Shown in pieces: positions 24,718-33,005 of a DNA stretch of 40,046 bases. The DNA lies in assembly GCF_008033385.1 (NCBI RefSeq), contig NZ_VOGY01000017.1, positions 1-40,046 of the forward strand. Direction: 5' to 3'. Under the pieces are notes generated by a model, which saw only the letters and a program-made list of their open reading frames with translations, had not been told where the DNA came from and did not search any database. Position 1 is the first letter of the stretch; each line of letters starts with the position of its first letter. A program made the position numbers and the translations under genes. The stretch is from Algibacter pacificus. Its GTDB lineage: Bacteria; Bacteroidota; Bacteroidia; Flavobacteriales; Flavobacteriaceae.

Positions 24718-25398
24718 ATGGATTTAGAATCTCATTACAATACTTTATATGAATCGTCTATTGAAAAAATAAAAGCCGATGCTTATCAAATTGATGAATT
24801 AATCCAGAATGCAACCGATAGACGTTTTGGAATTACCCTTTTAATTCGCCCTTCCACGGCAGTGAAAAATGAAATTCAGAAGTTTTTGAAACACCTTAAT
24901 ACTATTGAACCTCATCAATACTATTACAAAAACTCCGATATTCATATCACTGTCATGTCTATTATATCTTGTTACGATGGATTCGATTTGGATAACATTG
25001 ATATTTCAAAATATGTTGAAATTATAAAAAAAAGTATCATAACTCATCCTAAGATAGACATTGAATTTAAAGGCTTAACAGCTTCCCCGTCTTGTATTAT
25101 GGTGCAAGGTTTTATGAATAATGATGTTTTGAATGCTATTCGCGATAAGTTAAGAATGCGTTTTAAAAACACAACTTTAGAACAAAGTCTTGATAAACGC
25201 TACGCTATACAAACCGCACATGCAACGGTTGTAAGGTTTAGCGAGCATTTTAAAAATAAAACTGAATTTTTAACAGCGATTGAATCTTATAAAAACCATA
25301 ATTTTGGTACCTTTAAAGTAACTAATCTAGAATTAGTCTATAACGATTGGTATCAAAAAGAAGAACATGTAAAAACCCTGTTCAATTTTAATATATAA
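24718..25398 (+). CDS. 2H phosphoesterase-like (2'-5' RNA ligase superfamily) protein
   Basis: A 226-residue protein with the two H-x-T/S-h motifs that define the 2H superfamily: HITVMS (about 79-84) and HATVVR (about 163-168), spaced as expected for a two-lobed fold. Family members hydrolyse 2'-5' or cyclic phosphodiester bonds in RNA or nucleotides. Some flavobacterial homologues may be called mutarotase, but the twin His motifs point to 2H. It starts five bases after recF. The substrate cannot be read from sequence. Confidence 0.78.
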   Translation: MDLESHYNTLYESSIEKIKADAYQIDELIQNATDRRFGITLLIRPSTAVKNEIQKFLKHLNTIEPHQYYYKNSDIHITVMSIISCYDGFDLDNIDISKYVEIIKKSIITHPKIDIEFKGLTASPSCIMVQGFMNNDVLNAIRDKLRMRFKNTTLEQSLDKRYAIQTAHATVVRFSEHFKNKTEFLTAIESYKNHNFGTFKVTNLELVYNDWYQKEEHVKTLFNFNI

Positions 25399-25413
25399 GA
25401 ATAAATTAACCTT

Positions 25414-25710
25414 ATGGCAAAACGTATAAATGATAATATGAGCATCTCGGATGCATTAAAAGAATTTGTAGAAGTTAACAAATTAGAAAAAGGCTTAGAT
25501 AAAGTTAATGTTGCCGATGCATGGGCTAAACTTATGGGAAACGGTGTAAACAACTACACCAGTTCGGTTTCGCTAGAACGCCAGACCCTTTATATTGAAC
25601 TAACTTCCAGTGTACTTCGAGAAGAATTAAGTTACGGCAAACAAAAAATAATTGACATGCTAAATGAGGATCTAGGCAAGGAAATTATTAAAAAACTGGT
25701 TTTAAGATAA
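25414..25710 (+). CDS. DUF721/DciA-like protein
   Basis: A 98-residue protein with the DUF721 pattern: an N-terminal helix with SISDALKEFVEVNKL, then VADAWAKLMGNGVNNYTSSVSLERQTLYIELTSS as the KH-like core, and SYGKQKIIDMLNEDLG. DciA proteins recruit or load the replicative helicase DnaB in bacteria without DnaC. The recF neighbourhood is a common DUF721 location and supports a replication role. This short form lacks any long extension. Confidence 0.85.
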   Translation: MAKRINDNMSISDALKEFVEVNKLEKGLDKVNVADAWAKLMGNGVNNYTSSVSLERQTLYIELTSSVLREELSYGKQKIIDMLNEDLGKEIIKKLVLR

Positions 25711-25747
25711 TTAGATAAAAAAAATATCTTGAAAATAATTACGATAT

Positions 25748-25780
25748 TTTGCTCATCTATTGTTTTTTACGTTATCTTTG
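25748..25780 (+). promoter_or_regulatory. promoter of the first cold-shock gene
   Basis: TTTG at 25748-25751 as the -33 element and TATCTTTG at 25773-25780 as an exact Bacteroidota -7 box, 21 bases apart. Transcription would begin about 20-25 bases before the ATG at 25810, leaving no room for a long cspA-type leader. Confidence 0.62.
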
Positions 25781-25809
25781 ACACTTAATTATTTATAATA
25801 CAAATTAAA

Positions 25810-26001
25810 ATGAGTAAAGGTACCGTAAAATTCTTCAACGATTCTAAAGGATTTGGATTTATCACAGAAGAAGACAACAACAAAGAACATTTCGTACACA
25901 TTTCAGGACTTATCGATGAAATTCGTGAAGGTGATGCAGTTGAATTCGATCTACAAGAAGGTAGAAAAGGATTAAACGCCGTAAACGTAAAAGTAATCTA
26001 A
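25810..26001 (+). CDS. cold-shock domain protein (copy 1)
   Basis: A 63-residue single cold-shock domain that binds single-stranded RNA/DNA. RNP1 is KGFGFI (residues 13-18) and the RNP2 equivalent is HFVHIS (about 27-32). The family start MSKGTVKFFND is present. It is a single-gene unit with its own promoter and terminator. It is almost identical to the gene 150 bases downstream, differing mainly at the loop after RNP1 (EEDNNKEH against EEGSNKEH) and near EGDAVEF. Confidence 0.95.
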   Translation: MSKGTVKFFNDSKGFGFITEEDNNKEHFVHISGLIDEIREGDAVEFDLQEGRKGLNAVNVKVI

Positions 26002-26028
26002 GATATATACTTTAACAATTACAACTTT

Positions 26029-26063
26029 AAAAGTCTGTCAATTTATTTTGACAGACTTTTTTT
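26029..26063 (+). terminator. intrinsic terminator after cold-shock gene 1
   Basis: AAAAGTCTGTCA (26029-26040) pairs perfectly with TGACAGACTTTT (26049-26060), 8-base loop, T-run to 26063. Confidence 0.93.
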
Positions 26064-26149
26064 ATTTACTATTTTTATATTATACTTGATAACCAATCAA
26101 ATGTTATGCTTGTATATAACACCTAATAATAATTTAATATTTTAAAAAC

Positions 26150-26341
26150 ATGAGTAAAGGAACAGTAAAATTCTTCAACGATTCTAAAGGATTCGGATTT
26201 ATTATAGAAGAAGGTTCAAACAAAGAACATTTTGTTCACATTTCTGGATTAATCGATGAAATTCGCGAAGGCGATTTAGTAGAATTCGATTTACAGGAAG
26301 GTAGAAAAGGATTAAACGCAGTAAACGTAAAAGTAGTTTAG
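26150..26341 (+). CDS. cold-shock domain protein (copy 2)
   Basis: A 63-residue tandem duplicate of the preceding gene, with the same RNP1 KGFGFI and HFVHIS motifs. Most differences are synonymous third-position changes; the few protein changes lie around residues 19-25, 42 and 63. Its spacer has only imperfect -7-like boxes (TATACTTG at 26081, TATGCTTG at 26105), so its regulation may differ from copy 1. Confidence 0.95.
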   Translation: MSKGTVKFFNDSKGFGFIIEEGSNKEHFVHISGLIDEIREGDLVEFDLQEGRKGLNAVNVKVV

Positions 26342-26375
26342 TATATATTATATTTAATAAACTTTTTTAGAAAAC

Positions 26376-26406
26376 AAAAATCCCACAACTAAGTTGTGGG
26401 ATTTTT
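26376..26406. terminator. bidirectional terminator between cold-shock gene 2 and ndk
   Basis: AAAAATCCCACAACT (26376-26390) and AGTTGTGGGATTTTT (26392-26406) are perfect 15-bp complements about a single base. T-runs on both strands fit termination of the two convergent genes. Confidence 0.93.
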
Positions 26407-26429
26407 ATATTTAAAGCATGCTATTTTTA

Positions 26430-26849
26430 TTAAAATTGCTCTCTTCCTGCGAAGTGAAATGCCCCCTCAATAGCCGCATTTTCATCACTATCACTACCGT
26501 GTACTGCATTTTCACCTAAAGATGTTGCATACATTTTACGAATAGTACCTTCTGCTGCATCAGCAGGATTTGTAGCTCCAATTAAAGTTCTAAAATCGTT
26601 TACTGCATTTTCTTTCTCTAAAATTGCAGCAACTATTGGACCTCTAGTCATAAACTCAACTAATTCCCCAAAAAATGGACGCTCATTATGTATAGCATAA
26701 AATGCTTCGGCGTCTGCTTTTGTCATTTGTGTTAATTTCATAGCTACAATTTTAAACCCTGAAGCTGAAATTTTTTCTAATATTGCACCAATGTGTCCGT
26801 TTTCAACCGCATCAGGCTTAAGCATTGTAAATGTTCTATTCGTTGCCAT
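26430..26849 (-). CDS. ndk: nucleoside diphosphate kinase
   Basis: Balances nucleoside triphosphate pools by phosphotransfer through a histidine. It begins [14 protein letters not shown], the usual first strand. The family's NxxHGSDS active-site signature reads [13 protein letters not shown] near the C-terminus, with the phosphorylated His. 139 residues. The ATG at 26849 is preferred; an upstream TTG would add eight lysine-rich residues and would overlap the promoter box at 26871. Confidence 0.96.
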   Translation of the reverse strand: MATNRTFTMLKPDAVENGHIGAILEKISASGFKIVAMKLTQMTKADAEAFYAIHNERPFFGELVEFMTRGPIVAAILEKENAVNDFRTLIGATNPADAAEGTIRKMYATSLGENAVHGSDSDENAAIEGAFHFAGREQF

Positions 26850-26870
26850 TTTTATTTTTTTAAATTTCTG

Positions 26871-26878
26871 CAAAAATA
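26871..26878 (-). promoter_or_regulatory. candidate -7 box (TATTTTTG) for ndk
   Basis: Exact TAnnTTTG match on the - strand, 22 bases upstream of the ATG at 26849, within the 51-base spacer after the PhoD-like gene. It supports the shorter ndk start. Confidence 0.5.
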
Positions 26879-26900
26879 CTGTTTTATATTTGTTTACACC

Positions 26901-27938
26901 TTAATAGGTTTGCAAAAGTTTTTGTTGCAACACATTATTTACGCCTCGCATTTCCATTAATACTGTTTTTGTTTGAAAATTAAACCTTAAAACGCCAAAA
27001 CTTATTTTAGGAATCACATGTAATACACGGTATTTATTAGGCTCGGAAGTAAAACTACTGTAAACATGGGTTAATCCGCTGGATGTAAAATCTATTAAAG
27101 AAAAAGGAACGCCTTCAATTTCAGTTTTTGAAAACTCCGAAATATGTCGATCACCCGAAAGTATCATAACTCCTTTTGCTTTAGAATCTTTTATCAATCC
27201 TTTTAATTTATCCACTTCGTGCGGAAAATTACCCCAAGTTTCAAAACCATGTTCGGCAGATAAAACTTGAATACTACTTACAATAATATTAAAATCGGCA
27301 TTGGAAGATTTTAACTCATTTTCTAACCAAGACCATTGAGTTTCTCCCAAAATAGTACCTTCTCCATAGGTATTGGGTTCAAATCTTTTTTTAGAATCTT
27401 TAGCCTTCGTTAATGCCGTTCGAAAATAACGCGTATCTAAAACAATCACTTTTACGGTGCCTTTAGGCGAACTAACTATTTGAGAACTATACACGCCTGC
27501 TCTATCTCGCCTTGGATCATTTTTAGGTACATCGAAAAAATCTAAAAACAATTGCTGACTCCCTTTTTTGGCATGAAATTCTTCACCACCATCGTTTAAA
27601 CCATAATCATGATCGTCCCAAGTGCCTGTAATTTCAGTACTTTCTTTTAATAACTGATAATCCTTATTTGCTAATAATTCATCATAATCTGCTTTAAGCT
27701 TATCCATATTATCCGTATCGGAATACACATTATCTCCTCCCCAAATCCATAAATCGGGTTTATGTTTTACAACTTCAACCCAAAGCTTATTTTCTAACTT
27801 CTGCTTATTGCAAGATCCAAAAGCAATTGTGGCATCATAAGGTGTTTCGGTTTTCTTTTCAACTTCAACCTTAGAAGTTTTACAAGACGCCAAACAAAAC
27901 ATCATTATTAAAACACTTAATATTAATCTACTTATCAT
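26901..27938 (-). CDS. PhoD-like alkaline phosphatase lipoprotein
   Basis: A 345-residue metallophosphoesterase of the PhoD type with a lipoprotein signal (hydrophobic stretch, then LASC, Cys19), so it is lipid-anchored outside the inner membrane. Metal-ligand motifs in order: FGSCN (about 41-45), GGDNVYSD (about 67-74), TWDDHDYG (about 107-114) and LSGDRHISEF (about 254-263). Phosphodiesterase or phosphomonoesterase activity is expected; a role in phosphate scavenging is possible but no Pho-box context is visible. Confidence 0.9.
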   Translation of the reverse strand: MISRLILSVLIMMFCLASCKTSKVEVEKKTETPYDATIAFGSCNKQKLENKLWVEVVKHKPDLWIWGGDNVYSDTDNMDKLKADYDELLANKDYQLLKESTEITGTWDDHDYGLNDGGEEFHAKKGSQQLFLDFFDVPKNDPRRDRAGVYSSQIVSSPKGTVKVIVLDTRYFRTALTKAKDSKKRFEPNTYGEGTILGETQWSWLENELKSSNADFNIIVSSIQVLSAEHGFETWGNFPHEVDKLKGLIKDSKAKGVMILSGDRHISEFSKTEIEGVPFSLIDFTSSGLTHVYSSFTSEPNKYRVLHVIPKISFGVLRFNFQTKTVLMEMRGVNNVLQQKLLQTY

Positions 27939-28017
27939 ATCGTTCTCCGTTAATTTTTCTATAAAAGTACAAGATTCTATTTTAAGCCTATATTATAAAA
28001 TTGTATCTTCGTTTCCT

Positions 28018-29037
28018 ATGAAAAAAGAAGATATTACCAACATAAAACAGCTATTATCTAGTCCTAAAAAAATAGTTATTGTCCCGCATAAAAACCCAGA
28101 TGGCGATGCTATTGGATCCACTTTAGCCCTATATCATTATCTGAAAAAAGGAAACCATAACGCTAAGGTTATTACACCGAATGACTATCCTACTTTTTTA
28201 AAATGGATTCCTGGAAACGACAGCATTTCAATTTACGATTACCAAACAAAATCATGTAATATTGATATAGAATCTGCCGATATTATTTTCACTTTAGATT
28301 TTAATGCTTTCCACAGAACAGGAAACATGGAAAAGCCACTTTCTGAAAGTAAGGCTCTAAAAATAATGATTGATCATCATCAAGCACCGGATAATTATGC
28401 CACTTACATGTATAGTGACGTTGGTATGAGTTCCACTTGCGAAATGGTTTATAATTTTATAGACATGCTTGGCGATACCGATTTAATTGATGCCGATATT
28501 GCAACTTGCATTTATGTTGGAATTATGACCGACACCGGATCGTTTAGGTTTCGTTCTACCACAAATAAAACCCATGAAATTACAGCAAAACTGATTGAAA
28601 AAGGCGCTGATAATTCTCAAATACATAACAATATTTACGATACTAATAGTTATGAACGCTTGCAATTATTAGGCTGTGCACTAAGTAACTTAAAAGTGAT
28701 TTCAGAATCGAGAACGGCTTATATTTCGCTTTCGCAGGAAGAACTTAACCGTTTTAATTATAAAAAAGGCGATACCGAAGGCGTTGTAAACTATGCGTTA
28801 TCACTAGATAATATTGTACTTGCAGCCATTTTTATTGAAGATAAACAGGAAGGTATTATTAAAATCTCCTTACGATCTAAAGGAAATTTTTCAGTAAACG
28901 AAATGTCTCGCGCGCACTTTAACGGCGGAGGACACACCAATGCCGCTGGAGGAAGAAGCGACTTATCTTTAACTGAAACTATCGAGAAGTTTATTGACAT
29001 ATTACCAAGTTATAATGATGCACTAAACAATGAATAA
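28018..29037 (+). CDS. nrnA: DHH/DHHA1 phosphoesterase, NrnA-like (oligoribonuclease/pAp phosphatase)
   Basis: A 339-residue DHH-family enzyme predicted to degrade short oligoribonucleotides (including pGpG) and dephosphorylate pAp. Motifs: PHKNPDGDAIGS (about 22-33), LDFN near 101, IDHHQAPDN (about 121-129), MTDTGSFRF (about 167-175), and the DHHA1 end GGGHTNAAGG (about 304-313). It is divergent from the PhoD-like gene and overlaps gldI by eight bases, suggesting coupled translation. Confidence 0.92.
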   Translation: MKKEDITNIKQLLSSPKKIVIVPHKNPDGDAIGSTLALYHYLKKGNHNAKVITPNDYPTFLKWIPGNDSISIYDYQTKSCNIDIESADIIFTLDFNAFHRTGNMEKPLSESKALKIMIDHHQAPDNYATYMYSDVGMSSTCEMVYNFIDMLGDTDLIDADIATCIYVGIMTDTGSFRFRSTTNKTHEITAKLIEKGADNSQIHNNIYDTNSYERLQLLGCALSNLKVISESRTAYISLSQEELNRFNYKKGDTEGVVNYALSLDNIVLAAIFIEDKQEGIIKISLRSKGNFSVNEMSRAHFNGGGHTNAAGGRSDLSLTETIEKFIDILPSYNDALNNE

Positions 29038-29575
29038 ACTAATAATTACAAGTCTACTTGCTTTACTTCTGTTTCACTGTAAAAATCCAGAAGCAAGACG
29101 TCCCATTTCTACAAAATCGGGATCGTACATCGATGCCTCTGTTGCACTTAACAAAAAACGCTTCGCTAAAGAAAAAGTAATTATTGAAAAAATAATAGAC
29201 AGCGATAGTATTCCATACCTAGCATCCGATACCGGTTTTTGGTACAAATACATAAAAAAAGTAGAAAACGATAGCTTAAAAACACCAAATTTTGGTGATA
29301 TCATTAATTACGATTACAATGTAAAAACCTTAAATGGTAACGAAATTTATTCTAAAGCAGACCTAAAAACACAACATTATGTTATGGATAAACAGGAGCT
29401 TTTTACAGGATTACGTCATGGTTTAAAACTCATGAAACCCGGAGAAACGGTGACCTTTATTTTCCCCTCCGATCGCGCTTATGGTTATTATGGCGATGAG
29501 AATAAAATTGGTCCCAACACGCCTTTAATTTGCGAAGTTACGGTAAATTCTATTACCCAAAACCAAAACAACTAA
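29030..29575 (+). CDS. gldI: gliding-motility-associated peptidyl-prolyl isomerase lipoprotein GldI
   Basis: A 181-residue FKBP-type lipoprotein. The signal ends in a lipobox-like LLFHC (Cys17), followed directly by NPEARRPIS, which I associate with GldI. The FKBP domain occupies the C-terminal half (FGDIINYDY, GLKLMKPGETVTFIFPSDRAYGY, PLICEVTV). GldI is one of the Gld lipoproteins required for gliding in Flavobacterium johnsoniae, probably as an extracytoplasmic folding factor. The next gene encodes a second, two-domain isomerase, two bases downstream. Confidence 0.88.
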   Translation: MNKLIITSLLALLLFHCKNPEARRPISTKSGSYIDASVALNKKRFAKEKVIIEKIIDSDSIPYLASDTGFWYKYIKKVENDSLKTPNFGDIINYDYNVKTLNGNEIYSKADLKTQHYVMDKQELFTGLRHGLKLMKPGETVTFIFPSDRAYGYYGDENKIGPNTPLICEVTVNSITQNQNN

Positions 29576-29576
29576 C

Positions 29577-30704
29577 ATGCATATATTTAACAATATTTTA
29601 AAAACTATTCTGTTTACATTGGTAATAAATCTAACCTCTTGTAAAGCACAATATCCAGATTTAGAAGATGGTATGTATGCGGAATTCATAACGACCAAAG
29701 GAGTTATGGTTGCAAAATTAACCTACGATAAAACCCCCGTAACCGTTGCAAATTTTGTTTCTCTAGCTGAAGGAGAAAATCCAATGGCCGATGAAAAATT
29801 CAAAAAAAAGAAATTCTACAACGGTCTTATTTTTCATCGTGTTATCGATGGATTTATGATTCAAGGTGGCGATCCAACAGGAACAGGTTCTGGCAATGCT
29901 GGCTACAAATTTATGGATGAGTTTTCTCCAGATTTAAAACATGATAAACCCGGTATTCTATCTATGGCAAATTCGGGTCCAAATACCAATGGCACACAGT
30001 TTTTTATTACCGAAGTCCCCAAACCAAATTTAGACAATAGACACTCCGTTTTTGGTGAATTAGTCATTGGTTTAGACATTCAAGATAGCATTTCTAACGT
30101 AAAAACCGATGAAAATGACAGACCCATTGAGGATGTTATTATTGAAGAATTAAATATTATACGAAAAGGAAAAACTGCGAAAAAATTCGATGCACCAACC
30201 ATTTTTATGGATTCCTTAGCTGCGGCCGAACGAAGAGAAAAAGAAAACGCAGAAAAGGCAGCCGCTATTTTAAAAGCAACCCAAGAAAAATTTAAAAATT
30301 TAAAAGAAAAAGCAATCACCCTACATTCGGGATTAAAATACATTGTTACAGAAAAAGGTCATGGTGAAAAAATACCCGAAACCGCTGAAGTCCTAACCCA
30401 TTACACCTTGTATTTTGAAGATGGGAAAATTTTGGACACCAGTAAACTAGAAACCGCCGAAACCTTTGGTATTGTTAATGAAAACCGAAAAGCGCAAAAT
30501 GGCTACCAACCTATAACTGCGGAAATTGGTCCAGATGCCAGAATGATTCCTGGATTTAAAGAAGGTTTACAACAACTAAGCGTTGGAGATAAAGCCACTT
30601 TATTTATCCCCTACCATCTGGCTTATGGAGAATCTGGAACCAGAGGTATCCCCGGAAAATCGAATATTATTTTTGAAGTTGAAATTTTAGAACTTCTTGA
30701 TTAA
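29577..30704 (+). CDS. dual-family immunophilin: cyclophilin fused to FKBP, lipoprotein
   Basis: A 375-residue protein with a lipobox-like LTSC (Cys22). It has a cyclophilin domain at about residues 30-200 (FYNGLIFHRVIDGFMIQGGDP with the catalytic Arg; SMANSGPNTNGTQFFIT; HSVFGE). A lysine/alanine-rich coiled-coil linker follows at about 205-245, then an FKBP domain at about 250-375 (LTHYTLYFEDGKILDTS; MIPGFKEGL; IPYHLAYGESG; IIFEVEILEL). Both isomerase domains look complete. The order cyclophilin-then-FKBP matches a class described in flavobacteria. Located after gldI, it should help fold exported proteins. Confidence 0.92.
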   Translation: MHIFNNILKTILFTLVINLTSCKAQYPDLEDGMYAEFITTKGVMVAKLTYDKTPVTVANFVSLAEGENPMADEKFKKKKFYNGLIFHRVIDGFMIQGGDPTGTGSGNAGYKFMDEFSPDLKHDKPGILSMANSGPNTNGTQFFITEVPKPNLDNRHSVFGELVIGLDIQDSISNVKTDENDRPIEDVIIEELNIIRKGKTAKKFDAPTIFMDSLAAAERREKENAEKAAAILKATQEKFKNLKEKAITLHSGLKYIVTEKGHGEKIPETAEVLTHYTLYFEDGKILDTSKLETAETFGIVNENRKAQNGYQPITAEIGPDARMIPGFKEGLQQLSVGDKATLFIPYHLAYGESGTRGIPGKSNIIFEVEILELLD

Positions 30705-30804
30705 AAAAACACTAAGCCTAAACCGCTCAGATTTCTTTTTTTTAAATAAAACTTAACACTAAAACAGTCTAAAACCCGTAATTTCGCACTGAAAAACAAA
30801 ACCT

Positions 30805-31731
30805 ATGCAACTACTAAAATTTGATTGGAATCCCGTAACAGGAATCGACATTATTGGGAATTTTAAAATTCATTTTTACAGCCTTATGTGGGTTACTGCC
30901 TTTGTTATAGGTTGGTACATAATGAAACGCATTTTTACAAAAGAAAAAGTATCTTTAGAATATTTAGATCCTTTATTTATCTATACGGTACTTTCAACGA
31001 TGATTGGTGCGCGTTTAGGACACGTAATATTTTATCAATCGGAATTAATATCTCAAGATTTTTTCAGCATTTTCTTGCCTTTCAAATTTAAAGGAGGTTT
31101 TGAGTTTACTGGATTTCAAGGATTAGCAAGTCATGGTGCTGCTATCGGAATCATAATTGGGATGTATTTATACCGACGAAAATACAACTACAAATCTATT
31201 TTATGGATCTTAGATCGCATTGTAATTCCTGTAGCTTCGGGAGCTATTTTTATCAGAATTGGAAACTTTATAAACTCTGAAATTATAGGAAAAATAACCG
31301 ATTCAAGTTTAGGAGTTCGTTTTATTCAAGATCAGTATTACAAAAATGAAATCATGCAACGCACAGGTATTAACGATGTGAAGCAAGCCTACCAAGCCGT
31401 AACGAATAACCCTAAATTTCACAGCTTATTAGAAGCCGTTCCTTATAGACACCCTGCACAATTATACGAATCCTTTTGCTATATTTTTGTATTCTTAATT
31501 CTATTATATTTCTATGTGAAAACAGAAAAAAGAAACCAAACCGGCTTTTTATTTGGTCTGTTTTTAGTATTGCTTTGGACCGTTAGATTCTTTGTAGAAT
31601 TTGTAAAAGAAGCCCAAGTTGATGATCGTGCCACATGGGCCTTAAACACAGGGCAATGGTTAAGTATTCCCTTTGTACTTTTAGGACTTTATTTCATGTT
31701 TGTTTACAAACCTAAAAATGTCGTAAAATAA
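30805..31731 (+). CDS. lgt: phosphatidylglycerol-prolipoprotein diacylglyceryl transferase
   Basis: Adds diacylglycerol to lipobox cysteines, the first step of lipoprotein maturation. A 308-residue polytopic membrane protein. Family motifs: YSLMWVTAFVIGWY, MIGARLGHVIFY, ASHGAAIGIIIGM (conserved His), the signature region RIGNFINSEIIG (about 152-163) and YRHPAQLYES. It lies among four lipoprotein genes (phoD-like, gldI, immunophilin, DUF192), which are its likely clients. The next gene starts one base after its stop. Confidence 0.96.
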   Translation: MQLLKFDWNPVTGIDIIGNFKIHFYSLMWVTAFVIGWYIMKRIFTKEKVSLEYLDPLFIYTVLSTMIGARLGHVIFYQSELISQDFFSIFLPFKFKGGFEFTGFQGLASHGAAIGIIIGMYLYRRKYNYKSILWILDRIVIPVASGAIFIRIGNFINSEIIGKITDSSLGVRFIQDQYYKNEIMQRTGINDVKQAYQAVTNNPKFHSLLEAVPYRHPAQLYESFCYIFVFLILLYFYVKTEKRNQTGFLFGLFLVLLWTVRFFVEFVKEAQVDDRATWALNTGQWLSIPFVLLGLYFMFVYKPKNVVK

Positions 31732-31732
31732 G

Positions 31733-32209
31733 ATGAACTTAAAACAATTCGGTTTCATTTTAACTCTAAGTATTGGGGTTTTATCGCTTTATCATTGTAA
31801 AGACGATAAAAAAACCATCACCCAAACCGAAGTTCATTTCACAAAAGAAGGCGAATTAACGATTACAAAAGCAGATGACTCTAAAGTCCTTTTAGATATT
31901 GAAATTGCAGATACCGATTATGATATTCAAACGGGTTTAATGTATCGAAATTCTATGAAAACAAATCAAGGCATGTTATTTGTTTTTGAAGATGTTACCG
32001 AACGTTATTTCTATATGAAAAACACAAGAATCCCGTTAGACCTTATATACATTAAAGAAAACAAAACCATTGCAAGTTTTCAGAAAAACGCGAAACCTTT
32101 TGAAGAAACATCGCTTCCTTCAAATGCTCCCGTAAAATATGTTTTAGAAGTCAATGCGGGCTTGGTAGACAATTGGGAGCTATCTGTTGGTGATACAATT
32201 AACTTCTAA
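31733..32209 (+). CDS. DUF192 family lipoprotein
   Basis: 158 residues with a signal ending LSLYHC (Cys22), so lipid-anchored. The DUF192 core follows: TGLMYRNSMKTNQGMLFVFED (about 63-83), FYMKNTRIPLDLIYI and YVLEVNAG, ending with GDTINF. Function of the family is not established. Its position directly after lgt suggests the same transcript. Confidence 0.88.
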   Translation: MNLKQFGFILTLSIGVLSLYHCKDDKKTITQTEVHFTKEGELTITKADDSKVLLDIEIADTDYDIQTGLMYRNSMKTNQGMLFVFEDVTERYFYMKNTRIPLDLIYIKENKTIASFQKNAKPFEETSLPSNAPVKYVLEVNAGLVDNWELSVGDTINF

Positions 32210-32242
32210 GGCCTTACACATAAAACCAAAATTACATCATAA

Positions 32243-32277
32243 AAAAAAGCATAAGATTTTAAACCTTATGCTTTTTT
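32243..32277. terminator. bidirectional terminator between the DUF192 and NUDIX genes
   Basis: AAAAAAGCATAAG (32243-32255) pairs perfectly with CTTATGCTTTTTT (32265-32277), 9-base loop, with A/T runs placed for termination of both convergent genes. Confidence 0.9.
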
Positions 32278-32298
32278 ATGTTTTATAGTAATATCAAT

Positions 32299-32880
32299 TT
32301 AAAATAACAGCTTAATATTAGCATAAGAATTCTCTAAGGCCTTTGCTGTTTTCTTTTTACCCAACCATTTTACCTTGGTAATCCCTTCTTTTTTCTGAGG
32401 TTCAAGTTTTCCGGTAAAACTCGTTTTCATTTCAAACCAATAGGTTATTTTTATTTTATAACGGCCATTTCTTTTAAAAATATGATAGGTAGTTTCTAGC
32501 GGTTTTACAATTTCTAAACCTTCAACCTTTGTTTCTTCTTCAACTTCCCGAATAGCTGTTTCTTCTATTGTTTCATTACCTTCGGCCTTTCCTTTAGGCA
32601 GGTCCCATTTATTATTTCTAAAAATAAATAATATTTTTCCCTCATCATTATATACTTTTCCACCACCAGCAATTACATTTGGAAACTTCTCTAAAAACTT
32701 AGACAACAGTTTACTTTCATTTTTATGCGTAAGCCTTACTTCTTGTAAGTTAGTCCTATTAAGCTTACGAATAGCATGATATATACCAACACGTTTAAGT
32801 TTATATGTTTTATAGCCTTCACCTTTTTCCGTGTTAGTTGTTAATATTATCGGCTTATTATTTACAAAAACCTTATACAT
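32299..32880 (-). CDS. NUDIX hydrolase
   Basis: A 193-residue protein. The first ~75 residues form an unassigned domain (starting YKVFVNNKPIILTT). The NUDIX domain follows with the Nudix box GKAEGNETIEETAIREVEEE (about 98-117), where the REVEEE metal-binding helix is intact, preceded by FRNNKWDLPK. The substrate class is not readable; the extra N-terminal domain recurs in Bacteroidota homologues of this arrangement. Convergent with the DUF192 gene and divergent from pyrE. Confidence 0.9.
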   Translation of the reverse strand: MYKVFVNNKPIILTTNTEKGEGYKTYKLKRVGIYHAIRKLNRTNLQEVRLTHKNESKLLSKFLEKFPNVIAGGGKVYNDEGKILFIFRNNKWDLPKGKAEGNETIEETAIREVEEETKVEGLEIVKPLETTYHIFKRNGRYKIKITYWFEMKTSFTGKLEPQKKEGITKVKWLGKKKTAKALENSYANIKLLF

Positions 32881-33005
32881 AGTTATAATGGATTAAATGA
32901 TATGGTAAAAATATCATTTTTAGTTACAATCTACTTTTTTTTTAATTTTTTTTTTATTCCTTTTACAACTTAAATTAAAAGCAAATTTATTTGTAATTTT
33001 ACACC

